Assembly: GCA_038747915.1 (NCBI GenBank)
Contig: JBCDJJ010000076.1
Span: 1 to 16,878, forward strand
Source: JBCDAP01 sp038747915
GTDB taxonomy: Bacteria; Planctomycetota; Phycisphaerae; Phycisphaerales; UBA1924
DNA: 16,878 nt
Direction: 5' to 3'
Below the pieces are notes generated by a model. The model was not told the origin of the DNA and did no database searches. It worked only from the letters and a program-made list of their open reading frames with translations. Made by a program: the position numbers and the translations under genes. This document shows positions 7,092-14,623 of the stretch, in pieces. Within the stretch, counting starts at the first letter, position 1, and every line of letters begins with the position of its first letter.

Positions 7092-8024
7092 TCAGAACTC
7101 GAGTTCGCGCAGCCCCATGCCGTGCTCGGCGAGCCGCTGACGGACTTCGGTCAAGCTCGTCGAACCGAAGTTCTTGACGCCCATGAGCTCCGCCTCGGTC
7201 CGCGCCGCGAGGTCGCCGAGCGTCGCGATGCCGAGCAGTTGCAGGGCCTTGCGGGCCCGGACCGAGAGGCCGAGCTCCGAGACGGGCTTGTTGAGCGACT
7301 GCTCGTTGCCCGAGCCGCGGAGTGAATCGGCGACTTGCTTGCGGATGCGGCGGTGCTGATCGTCGAGGCCTTGGCCGAGCCGCAGGCCCTTGGTCTGCAG
7401 CATCTCCTTGATCTCGATGAGCGAGGCCTCGCCGAAGTTGCGGTAGCCCATGAGCTCCGCTTCGGTCACGCGGAGCAGATCGCCGAGTGTCCGGATGTTC
7501 ATCTTCTTGAGGCAGTTGCGCGCCCGGACGGAGAGCTCGAAGTCGGTCACCGGCGTGTCGAGGAGGGCGTTGCGCTTGGCGATGTCGCGGTCCTGCTCCT
7601 CGTCGACGAACATCTCCTTGCTCGCCTGCACATCCTTCATGAACAGGCGGGCACGGGTGTGGTTGGGGCTGGTCTCGAGCACCTGCCGGAGGCACTTCTC
7701 CGCCCGCACGTAGTCACCGCGGTCTTCGTGGAGCACCGCGAGGTTGATCAGGGCGTTCACGGGCGCCGGCGGGGTCTCGCAGACCCGCTCGTACAGGGCG
7801 ATCGCCTCTTCTTCCTCGCCCGCGAGATCGAGCTCGTAGGCAAGCTTGAACATCACATCCGTGTTGGTCGGGTGGCTCGCGAGCGCTTTGCGGTACGAGT
7901 CGATCGCGCCGTCGCGGTCCCCGGCTTGCCGGAGGTTGTCGCCGGCCGAGATGTGAGCAGCGGCGGCCTGCGGGTCGCCCGCGCTGCTGCCGATGACCAT
8001 GTCGAGCGGGTCGGATTGGGACAT
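7092..8024 (-). CDS. TPR protein with two RNA polymerase alpha C-terminal domains
   Basis: The 310-residue protein has TPR-like helix pairs at about 22-135, then an alpha-CTD at about 156-217 and a second at about 244-307. The alpha-CTD is the part of RNA polymerase alpha that binds UP elements and activators. CTD1 closely follows E. coli alpha: S-V-R-A-R-N-C-L-K keeps the DNA-contacting R265, N268 and C269 equivalents (R167, N170, C171), and N-F-G-E-A-S keeps G296 and S299 but changes K298 to Ala. CTD2 keeps R265 (R256), G296 and S299 but has Lys and Ala in place of N268 and C269. There is no alpha N-terminal assembly domain, so this is not a core subunit. It might tether TPR-bound partners to promoters. 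The ATG at 8024 has GGAG six bases upstream. It sits 60 bases after the MATE gene. Confidence 0.9.
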   Translation of the reverse strand: MSQSDPLDMVIGSSAGDPQAAAAHISAGDNLRQAGDRDGAIDSYRKALASHPTNTDVMFKLAYELDLAGEEEEAIALYERVCETPPAPVNALINLAVLHEDRGDYVRAEKCLRQVLETSPNHTRARLFMKDVQASKEMFVDEEQDRDIAKRNALLDTPVTDFELSVRARNCLKKMNIRTLGDLLRVTEAELMGYRNFGEASLIEIKEMLQTKGLRLGQGLDDQHRRIRKQVADSLRGSGNEQSLNKPVSELGLSVRARKALQLLGIATLGDLAARTEAELMGVKNFGSTSLTEVRQRLAEHGMGLRELEF

Positions 8025-8030
8025 CTGGAT

Positions 8031-8034
8031 CTCC
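8031..8034 (-). promoter_or_regulatory. Shine-Dalgarno of the TPR/alpha-CTD gene
   Basis: GGAG on the minus strand lies six bases before the ATG at 8024. This selects that codon over the in-frame GTG eight codons upstream. Confidence 0.6.
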
Positions 8035-8084
8035 GTCGGCGTGCGCACACCGGGGACAACTATCGCGCCCGGCGGATCACGACA

Positions 8085-9656
8085 TTAGGCGCCCGGCCCG
8101 ACCGGCTCAACCGTGCGGTCGCGGTCGCGGTCGTGGCCCTCGGCGAGCTCGTCGAACTCGCACACGCTCGGGCCCGCCTCGGCGCCGTGCGCCTCGGCCA
8201 TGCCCATCTCGACACGCGGCTCGCCATCCTCGGCGGCCCGGCCGCGATCCACCAGCTCGATCCGCTTCCACCCGCCGCTCAGAAACCGCCACGCGAGCAG
8301 CAGCGAGAGCACGATCACGTACGCAGCGGCCCCGATCCACGGCCCGACCGGGCCCCACTGGGGCACGAACTCCACCGCGGCGTACCCCAGACCGAGGATG
8401 CACACCCAACTCGTGACGAGCGTGGCCATACCGGGCCAGACCGTATCCCCCGCCCCACGAAGCGAGCCGGAGACCGAGATGGCCAGGGCATCGAAGACCT
8501 GGAACGCCGCGGCCACCACGAAGAGCCGGGCCCCGATGGCGACCACCTCGTCCGCGAGGGCCGGGTCGACACCGCGGGATGAGAACGGCCGCGCCAGCTC
8601 CTCGCCGAACCCCACGAAGATGATGCCCCAGAAGCCCATGTACGCCGTACACATCACCACGCCCATCGCGGTGCGCGATGCGACCAGATCCCGCCGGCCG
8701 GCGCCGATCACCCGTCCGACGACGGCGGAGAGGGCCTGCATGATGCCCACTGCGGGCATGAAACTCAGGTGCATGTACCGCAGCACGATCCATGCCGCGG
8801 CCTCGCTCGCCACGCCGAACCGCCCCACGAAAAACTGCATGAAGATCCACCAGCAGAAGATCTCGTTGCCCATCATGACCGCGGCCGGCCACCCGATCCG
8901 CACGATGTCGCGCATCTCGGGCAGGCAAGGCTTCCAGGTCCGGAGCGTGCCGAACTCCGTGCGGTACTTCTTCGAGACGAAGACCGCGAGCGGGATCAGT
9001 CCCTCGATGAACCCGGCGATCACCGTGCCCACCGCGGCACCGGCGTATCCCATCTCGGGCAGGCCGAAGCTGCCGGTCACGAGGCCGTAAGTCAGCGGGA
9101 TGTTGATCAGTACCGCGGTGACGGTCGACACCATAATCAGGTTCGGCCGGTGCATGCCGTAGAAGTACTGGGCCATCGTGCGCGCGATCACGGTGAACAC
9201 GCATCCGAACAGCAGGATCTGTCCGTACCCGAGCGCCACCTCGCGCACACGCGGGTCGGCCTCGGCTTCGCCGAGCAGAGACCACAGCCCATCCATCAAT
9301 GCGGGCAGCATGATCGCGTACGGCACGATCACGATGAGCCACGAGAGTGTCGAGAGCCACAGCCCGTTCCAGGCGTAGCACGCGCCCCGCTCCGGCTTGC
9401 CCGCGCCAAGGTTCTGGCTCACGAACGTCGAGACGACGCCGAGCAGCCCGAACATGATCGACTGCGGCAGGAACGCCGCGATCCCGCCGTGACCGACGCC
9501 GGCGACCTCGGCCGCGCCGAGCCGGCTCACGATCCACGTATCCACGAACTGCATCGCGGTGTACGAGGTCATCGTGATCACCGCGGGCAGGCCGATCCGC
9601 AGGATCTCACGCAGGGCGGCGCCCTTTGATTCGAGGATGGAGTCGGGACGGGTCAT
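8085..9656 (-). CDS. MATE family efflux transporter
   Basis: MATE proteins are inner-membrane exporters with twelve helices that use proton or sodium gradients to expel drugs and metabolites. The 523-residue protein shows the family start, a cytoplasmic lead-in then GLPAVITMTSYTAMQFVDTWIVSRLGA (about 22-48), with VDTWIVSRLG corresponding to the typical VDxxxxGxLG signature. The segment VVSTFVSQNLGAGKPERGAC is the usual loop with its conserved Gln and Gly. Many further hydrophobic segments continue to about residue 465. The last 54 residues (470-523) are an unusual soluble, acidic tail with a D-R-D-R-D-R run. The ATG at 9656 is the only good start. It is the second gene of a same-strand set that includes the small gene upstream and the TPR/alpha-CTD gene downstream. 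The substrate is unknown. Confidence 0.93.
   Translation of the reverse strand: MTRPDSILESKGAALREILRIGLPAVITMTSYTAMQFVDTWIVSRLGAAEVAGVGHGGIAAFLPQSIMFGLLGVVSTFVSQNLGAGKPERGACYAWNGLWLSTLSWLIVIVPYAIMLPALMDGLWSLLGEAEADPRVREVALGYGQILLFGCVFTVIARTMAQYFYGMHRPNLIMVSTVTAVLINIPLTYGLVTGSFGLPEMGYAGAAVGTVIAGFIEGLIPLAVFVSKKYRTEFGTLRTWKPCLPEMRDIVRIGWPAAVMMGNEIFCWWIFMQFFVGRFGVASEAAAWIVLRYMHLSFMPAVGIMQALSAVVGRVIGAGRRDLVASRTAMGVVMCTAYMGFWGIIFVGFGEELARPFSSRGVDPALADEVVAIGARLFVVAAAFQVFDALAISVSGSLRGAGDTVWPGMATLVTSWVCILGLGYAAVEFVPQWGPVGPWIGAAAYVIVLSLLLAWRFLSGGWKRIELVDRGRAAEDGEPRVEMGMAEAHGAEAGPSVCEFDELAEGHDRDRDRTVEPVGPGA
8117..8134. repeat. Short tandem repeat in the MATE C-terminal tail
   Basis: GGTCGC, GGTCGC, GGTCGT follow one another as three units of six bases. 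On the coding (minus) strand they give the alternating Asp-Arg run of the tail. Such repeats change copy number easily without breaking the reading frame. Confidence 0.6.
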
Positions 9657-9680
9657 CGGGGCCTCGAGCGGAAGCAGGCC

Positions 9681-9689
9681 GCGATGCTA
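9681..9689 (-). promoter_or_regulatory. Possible -10 element upstream of the MATE gene
   Basis: TAGCAT (9689-9684) followed by CGC reads on the minus strand 27 bases before the MATE ATG. The same nine bases TAGCATCGC occur just before scpB. No clear -35 box was found. Confidence 0.25.
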
Positions 9690-9715
9690 CGCCGGTGCCC
9701 CGGGTGCCGGCTCGT

Positions 9716-10048
9716 CTATGCCGCGCGATTCACGCGATCTTGAGCCACGCGCCCGATGCGCCGCAGCGATCCCCGGAGTTCGCCCGCCCTCGCGACGAGT
9801 GCCGAGGCACTTGAGCGGGTGACGTGCAGCGTGCGTGCCGCTTCATCCAACTGCTCGATCATGAACAGGACGAGTGAACGGGCGGCCGGGTCGGGATCGG
9901 GCCCCGCAGCCCGGCGAAGATCGGCCTCGCTCTGCACCAGAAGGTGGGCGGCGTGACGCTCATCGGACGCCCGGACCGCGTGCCCCCTCTGATCGTGGGT
10001 GGTCGGTGGCGTGGTTGATTCGAGGTCAGTGTCATCCTGCGTGGACAT
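9716..10048 (-). CDS. Small hypothetical protein
   Basis: I do not recognise this 110-residue protein. The first 30 residues are polar and Thr/Asp-rich, and probably disordered. The remainder is predicted helical (HAAHLLVQSEADLRRA, then SLVLFMIEQLDEAARTLHV and ASALVARAGELRGSLRRIG), which suggests a small helical bundle. It has no signal peptide, membrane helix or metal-binding pattern. Its strongest support is the start: GGAGGAG lies six bases before the ATG at 10048, the best ribosome-binding site in the window. It lies 59 bases upstream of the MATE gene on the same strand and is divergent from scpB. The VTRSSASALVARAGEL part faintly resembles a helix-turn-helix, but I would not call it that. 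Confidence 0.7.
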   Translation of the reverse strand: MSTQDDTDLESTTPPTTHDQRGHAVRASDERHAAHLLVQSEADLRRAAGPDPDPAARSLVLFMIEQLDEAARTLHVTRSSASALVARAGELRGSLRRIGRVAQDRVNRAA

Positions 10049-10054
10049 CGCGTG

Positions 10055-10061
10055 CTCCTCC
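10055..10061 (-). promoter_or_regulatory. Strong Shine-Dalgarno of the small hypothetical gene
   Basis: GGAGGAG reads on the minus strand with six bases to the ATG at 10048. It is an unusually complete site compared with most starts in this window and fixes the start of this gene. Confidence 0.75.
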
Positions 10062-10224
10062 GATCAAAGTGGTGTCGGCTTGGTCGCCGATCGAGTTCAT
10101 CGGGATATCCACTCAGGCGTGTCGCGCGTGCGGCGCGATCGGTTGGGGCCGCATACCCCGCCCAGGTGGACTTGCCGGCCAGTACCCCAAGATCGGCGAG
10201 CACACCAAGGCAGGGACAGGCCGC

Positions 10225-10230
10225 TAGCAT
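10225..10230 (+). promoter_or_regulatory. Possible -10 box of scpB, leaderless arrangement
   Basis: TAGCAT ends seven bases before the scpB ATG, the same geometry as the TACCCT boxes before cysS and hisI. No recognisable -35 lies 16-18 bases upstream, and there is no Shine-Dalgarno sequence. The rest of the 189-base divergent gap shows nothing I can name. Confidence 0.35.
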
Positions 10231-10237
10231 CGCCCCG

Positions 10238-10903
10238 ATGGCACCCTCCCCTGAGACCGGCCCCGAGCCGCTCAACCTCGGCGCGCTCGAAGCGGTACTG
10301 CTCGCCATGGACCGTCCGATGCCGCCATCGCGTCTGGCAGCCGTCCTCGGGCTCGATGAGGCCGGCGCGGACGGTGCGATCGAGGCGGGCACGACGTCGC
10401 TCAACGAGATCTATGCCGAGACGGGCCGGGCCTTCCGGATCGAGCGGGTCGCGGGCGGGTACCGCGTCATGACCCTGCCCGAGCACGCGGCTGCGGTCGC
10501 TGCGGCGCGTGGCATGCGGTCCGAGCGGTCGCTGAGCCGGGCGAGCCTGGAGACGCTTGCCATCGTGGCCTACCGCCAGCCGATCACGCGGGCCCGGGTC
10601 GAGGCGATCCGTGGGGCGGCGTGCGGGGAGGTGCTCCGCGGGCTGCTCGAGAAGCGGCTGGTCAAGATTGCTGGGCGTGCGGAGGAGCTGGGCCGTCCGA
10701 TGCTCTACGCGACCACCGAGCGTTTCCTGGAGGTGTTCGGACTGGCCTCGCTCAAGGATCTGCCCACCGTGGGTGATCTCACGCCGATGGGCACGACCGA
10801 GATAAAGCCCGGCGCATCTCCCGAGGTCGATGCGAGCGAGGCATCTTCACCGTCCGATGATGTGCTGAGTTCCGAGGCTGCCACGCAGGAGGCCCCGACA
10901 TGA
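10238..10903 (+). CDS. scpB: Segregation and condensation protein ScpB
   Basis: ScpB dimers bind the kleisin ScpA and, with SMC, form the condensin that organises and segregates the chromosome. The 221-residue protein begins with the first winged-helix region (LNLGALEAVLLAMDRPMPPSRLAAVLG). The hallmark second region follows: SRASLETLAIVAYRQPITRARVEAIRG, then a turn and a strand ending GRPMLYATTERFLEVFGLASLKDLP, which is diagnostic. A Ser/Glu-rich tail of about 45 residues follows. The frame is open further upstream, but the ATG at 10238 fits the family length. No scpA is in the window. The stop codon overlaps the next start (ATGA), so scpB leads the operon. Confidence 0.93.
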   Translation: MAPSPETGPEPLNLGALEAVLLAMDRPMPPSRLAAVLGLDEAGADGAIEAGTTSLNEIYAETGRAFRIERVAGGYRVMTLPEHAAAVAAARGMRSERSLSRASLETLAIVAYRQPITRARVEAIRGAACGEVLRGLLEKRLVKIAGRAEELGRPMLYATTERFLEVFGLASLKDLPTVGDLTPMGTTEIKPGASPEVDASEASSPSDDVLSSEAATQEAPT

Positions 10904-11364
10904 CCCGATCGCTCGCGACCGCTGCCGCTGGTGTTCTGCTCGCGACGGGGCAGGCGTGCACCTATCAGATCCAGGGCAAGGTGCTCCCGGGCGCGGTGAG
11001 CACGGTGCAGGTGGTCTCGATGGACTCGCAGGCGTGGTTCGCGGCGCTGCGTGACCCCGGTCTCGGGGGCGTGGAGGTCCAGGCGATCGTCGACCCCGAT
11101 CGCCCGAATCGTCGGGGTGCGCAGGGTGGACGGACCGATCCAGACGGCGGCTTCGCGATCCCGATCTCGGACTTCGGCGCGGGTGTGCTCGAGTACGACG
11201 TCCTGGTGACGGCTCGCATGCCCGGCCATAGCCCGGCGACGAGCACCCTCCGACTCCCGTCGTCCGAGTCTCGGTTCATCGTGTATCTGGCGACCGGGAC
11301 CGACCGCGCGATCGGTCGGCCCACGTTCGACCCCGAGGGTGAGATCGAACGGTTCTGGCGGTGA
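10900..11364 (+). CDS. Small exported beta-sandwich protein, function unknown
   Basis: The 154-residue protein starts with a short signal sequence (MTRSLATAAAGVLLATGQAC). C20 could be a lipid attachment site, but the preceding G-Q-A is not a standard lipobox, so ordinary cleavage is equally possible. The body looks like the carboxypeptidase-regulatory or transthyretin-like beta-sandwich: a first strand GKVLPGAVSTVQVV, then GLGGVEVQAIVD, then the T-D-P-D-G-G-F turn that precedes a strand in that fold, and later LVTARMPGHSPATSTLRL. No enzyme motif is visible. It overlaps scpB by four bases (ATGA) and the DUF58 gene by a TGATG junction, so it is made together with them and may be a periplasmic partner of the transglutaminase. 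Confidence 0.78.
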   Translation: MTRSLATAAAGVLLATGQACTYQIQGKVLPGAVSTVQVVSMDSQAWFAALRDPGLGGVEVQAIVDPDRPNRRGAQGGRTDPDGGFAIPISDFGAGVLEYDVLVTARMPGHSPATSTLRLPSSESRFIVYLATGTDRAIGRPTFDPEGEIERFWR

Positions 11365-12395
11365 TGGCAACCCGGCGCGACCGTCAGACGAACAACTCAC
11401 CAATGCGCTCGCCCGCCCCTTCGCGCCGGTATGTGATCCGCACCTCGGGGTGGCTGTTCATCGCGCTGACCGCGCTCGTCGGTGTTGGTGCGATCCACAG
11501 CCAGAACAACCTGCTGTTCCTGCTCTTGGGATTCTGCCTCTCGGCGATCTTGTTCTCCGGCGTCGTGTCGGGTGCGATCCTGATGAACATCGAGGTGACG
11601 CGGCATCCCGTCGGCTCGGCGCAGGTCGGCGAGCCCTGGACGGTGCGGTACGACGTGCATAACTCGGCCCGGTGGGTGCCGGCCTTTGCGTTGCTGCTTC
11701 GGGAAGTGGGGGTGCGCACGCCGGGCGATGTCGAGCTGTTCCCCGAACTGCGTGCCTCGCTCTCGCACCTCGGGCCGGGGCGCCGCGCGGTGGCGACGGC
11801 GCGCGCACGGCCGGTGCGTCGCGGTCCGGTGCGACTCTCGACGATCGAGATCTCGAGTGGTTTCCCGTTCGGGATCTTGCGGAAGTCGGTGGAGTTTGCC
11901 CAGCCGGCGCAGGCGGTGGTTCGCCCCGAGCTCACACCCGGGGCAGCGCCGAGCGAGCCCGACGCCAAGCTGGCCCGAGAGGGTGCGGTGCTGTCGCCCG
12001 ACCGTCGCGCCGCCGCAGGGGAGTTCTTCGGGCTGCGCGAGTATGTCCCGGGCGATGCGCCGCGGCTCGTGGCGTGGAAGGCGACGGCTCGGCTCGGCGA
12101 GCCGGTCACGCGTCAGTTGGTCGAGCCGCCGACGCACCGGGTCGTGCTCGAGCTTCGAGCGGTGCCCCGTGGTGTTGCGGTTGATCCGGGCGCCGAGGCG
12201 GAGATCGCCTGCGTCGCGGGTGCAGCGGCCGGGGCCATCGACCACGGATGGGCGGTTGGCCTGCGCGCGCCGGCGTTCAACATCGGCGTTGAGCCCGCGG
12301 CCGGTCGGGCTCAGCTCGCCGCGGTGCTCGATCTGTTGGGTGGGCTCGATCTCACGACACGACCGTCGGCAAAGGTCACAGAGGCCGCGGCGTGA
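11364..12395 (+). CDS. DUF58 domain membrane protein
   Basis: DUF58 proteins usually sit next to a MoxR AAA+ ATPase and a transglutaminase, and their biochemical role is uncertain. The 343-residue protein has two adjacent membrane helices (about residues 29-47 and 50-70: GWLFIALTALVGVGAI and LLFLLLGFCLSAILFSGVV). A beta-rich region follows, then the DUF58 core with its signature G-L-R-E-Y-V-P-G-D-A-P-R followed by V-A-W-K-A-T-A-R. The family motif normally reads D-xx-R-xI-xW, so this is a close match. The ATG at 11364 shares one base with the previous stop (TGATG). A GTG at 11361 also overlaps it. No MoxR gene is seen nearby. Confidence 0.9.
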   Translation: MATRRDRQTNNSPMRSPAPSRRYVIRTSGWLFIALTALVGVGAIHSQNNLLFLLLGFCLSAILFSGVVSGAILMNIEVTRHPVGSAQVGEPWTVRYDVHNSARWVPAFALLLREVGVRTPGDVELFPELRASLSHLGPGRRAVATARARPVRRGPVRLSTIEISSGFPFGILRKSVEFAQPAQAVVRPELTPGAAPSEPDAKLAREGAVLSPDRRAAAGEFFGLREYVPGDAPRLVAWKATARLGEPVTRQLVEPPTHRVVLELRAVPRGVAVDPGAEAEIACVAGAAAGAIDHGWAVGLRAPAFNIGVEPAAGRAQLAAVLDLLGGLDLTTRPSAKVTEAAA

Positions 12396-14623
12396 TGCGC
12401 GAGCGAGCCATCGCGGCGACGCACCGCTCGGCGTTCCTCGGCGTGCTCACGTACGCCGTGGCGGAGCCGAACACGGCGCTGGGCGTGATCGGCGGGGCAT
12501 CGATCGTGGCGCTCGCAGCGATTCAGCGGTTCGCCGGCACCGCGGGCCCGATCGAGGTGCTGCTCGGGACGTCTGAGCGGATCGCTCGCCGCGCGATCAA
12601 TCTGCTGCTGCTGCTCGCGGTGCTGTGGACACTGATCAGCCTCGGCGCGGCGCGGCAGGACACGACGCAGGTGGTCTCGATCATCAGTGTGCTCGTGGCG
12701 ATGCTCGTGGTGATCCGCCTGCTGGAGCGAAAGACGCCGCGTTCGCTCGCGCAGGTGCTCTCGCTCAGCGGCACGCTCGCGATCGGGGCGTGTCTGACCA
12801 ATGTCACGCTGGCGCTCGGCGCGCTGCTGATCACGCATCTGCTCGTCTTGCTGCACGCGGTGATGACGTACCAGGTCTACGCGGCCGAGGCGCAGGCGGT
12901 GGAGCATCTCGACGAGTCGGACCGCGAGGTGGCGGCATCGGCTGGTGATGCGGCGCCCGCGCACCGGTCGGTGCGTTTGCGGCACGACCTTGTCGGGATG
13001 ACGGCGGTGGGTGGCGCGCTGATCATCGTCGGCGCCTCGTTCGTGTTCACCTCGTTGCCCCGCGGGATCGGGGGCGATGTGAGCGCCTGGCAGACGATCC
13101 AATCCGGCGGCACCGGGCGGGGTGTGGTCGGTTTTCGCGACACGGTCGCCCTCGGCGAGCGTTCGGGCATTCTGAGCGAATCGACCGCGGTCGTGATGGA
13201 GGTCGAGATCGTTGATCGTGGTCGCGAGCCGGGCCGCACCGCGAGCTACCTGCTCCGCGGCGCGGTCCTTGACCGGTACGACCCCGAGCAACGGACGTGG
13301 ACCGCGTCCGATCAGCGTTCGAGTTCGCGGCTCACCGAGATGCGCGGCCTGAGTGACGACGATCTGATCGTCCAGCGGATCGCCACGCGCGGCAGCGCCG
13401 GTGACCGCCTCTTCGGCGTCTACGCGCCGATGTCCGTGGAGGTCACCGCGGGGCGGCGCCGTGGGCGGCCCACCGAGAGCATCTCCGTGCTCACACGCGA
13501 GATCACCGCGAGCGACCTCAACGCTCGTGTCCGCTACGAGATCCGGAGCGACCCGACGCTCGTCCTGCCGCCGCGCGCGGACGGCGACGATGTGTCGGCC
13601 CCGCAGACGCTGCGCACGTTCGCAGAGGGCGCGATCGCCGACGAGGCCCGCCGCGTGCTCGACGATGCCGGGCTGTCCCGCGACTTCGAGGCCCGGCACA
13701 CACCCGACGATTTCACGATCGCGCGTGCGTTCCAGAACCACCTCTGGCGGACCTGCTCGTACACGATCGAGCAGGAGATGCCCCCGCCGGACACCGATCC
13801 CATCGAGTATTTCCTGCTCGAGCGGCGCGAGGGGCACTGCGAGTACTTCGCTTCGGCAATGGCGTCGATGTGCCGTGCGGTCGGGCTTAACGCGCGGGTG
13901 GTCGCGGGCTACGTCGCGACCGAGCGGAATCCGGCGAGCGGCGCGTTCATCGTGCGCGAGTCGCACGCTCACGCGTGGACCGAAGTCGAGGTGGCGCCGG
14001 GCCAGTGGTCGACCTTCGATGCTTCACCGCCGAGCGAGCTCGAGATGCTCCACCGCCCGAGCGGGTGGCGGGCTTCCGTGCGGCGGTGGCGCGACCAGAT
14101 CGAGAGCATCTGGGTGAACAATGTGATCGGCTTCGACTCGGACCGGCAGGCGCAGATCGTGTCCGCGACGCTCGGGACGCGGACCTCGGAGCGCATTGAG
14201 AACTGGGCCATGCGCGCCGGTGGCGAGGCGATCTGGATCCCGGTGGGCATCGTCGGCGCGTTGATGTTCATGGTCGGGGTGTGGCGGATGCGAGCCGTGC
14301 TGCTCGCCCCGATGCGGCGGCGCCGGCAGGAGAGCGTCTTCGGCGACGACGAGGAGAGCGCTCGTCGCGCGCACCAGGCCGCGTTCTATCGCCGGCTGCT
14401 CGACACGCTCGCACGGGCGGGGCACGCCAAGCCCGACTGGGCGGGGCCGGTCGCGCACGCTCGTGGGCTGGAGGGTCCCACATCGGCGTCCGTCGAGCAC
14501 CTCGGACGGCTGTACTACGAGATCCGTTTCGGCCGGCGCCTGCTCGAGGCCGATGAACTCGACCGTGCGCACGAGTTGCTCGATGGGCTCACCGAGTCGT
14601 TGAGGGCGTCGCATGCACGGTGA
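12395..14623 (+). CDS. Membrane transglutaminase-like protein (TgpA type)
   Basis: The 742-residue protein combines an N-terminal membrane domain with a periplasmic papain-like transglutaminase core. Hydrophobic segments lie near residues 28-45, 68-84, 91-109 and 118-160, another follows near 205-222, and one lies near the C-terminus (about 608-630). The catalytic triad is visible: C482 in E-G-H-C-E-Y-F, H526 in S-H-A-H-A-W-T-E-V and D542 in T-F-D-A-S-P. The last 100 residues form a cytoplasmic tail similar to the DUF4129 region of related proteins. It belongs with the DUF58 gene just upstream, to which it is joined by TGATG. Its substrate is unknown. Relatives are implicated in envelope protein processing or crosslinking. 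The next gene overlaps it by 11 bases. Confidence 0.92.
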   Translation: MRERAIAATHRSAFLGVLTYAVAEPNTALGVIGGASIVALAAIQRFAGTAGPIEVLLGTSERIARRAINLLLLLAVLWTLISLGAARQDTTQVVSIISVLVAMLVVIRLLERKTPRSLAQVLSLSGTLAIGACLTNVTLALGALLITHLLVLLHAVMTYQVYAAEAQAVEHLDESDREVAASAGDAAPAHRSVRLRHDLVGMTAVGGALIIVGASFVFTSLPRGIGGDVSAWQTIQSGGTGRGVVGFRDTVALGERSGILSESTAVVMEVEIVDRGREPGRTASYLLRGAVLDRYDPEQRTWTASDQRSSSRLTEMRGLSDDDLIVQRIATRGSAGDRLFGVYAPMSVEVTAGRRRGRPTESISVLTREITASDLNARVRYEIRSDPTLVLPPRADGDDVSAPQTLRTFAEGAIADEARRVLDDAGLSRDFEARHTPDDFTIARAFQNHLWRTCSYTIEQEMPPPDTDPIEYFLLERREGHCEYFASAMASMCRAVGLNARVVAGYVATERNPASGAFIVRESHAHAWTEVEVAPGQWSTFDASPPSELEMLHRPSGWRASVRRWRDQIESIWVNNVIGFDSDRQAQIVSATLGTRTSERIENWAMRAGGEAIWIPVGIVGALMFMVGVWRMRAVLLAPMRRRRQESVFGDDEESARRAHQAAFYRRLLDTLARAGHAKPDWAGPVAHARGLEGPTSASVEHLGRLYYEIRFGRRLLEADELDRAHELLDGLTESLRASHAR

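Noticed and set aside
9859..10404. Alternative minus-strand protein across the scpB start
   Set aside because: It overlaps the scpB start and the small gene in another frame, has no ribosome-binding site, and shows Ser/Arg/Pro-rich shadow composition.
12311..13972. Long minus-strand frame opposite the transglutaminase gene
   Set aside because: It is antisense to a gene with an intact catalytic triad, and its Arg/His-rich composition marks it as a shadow.
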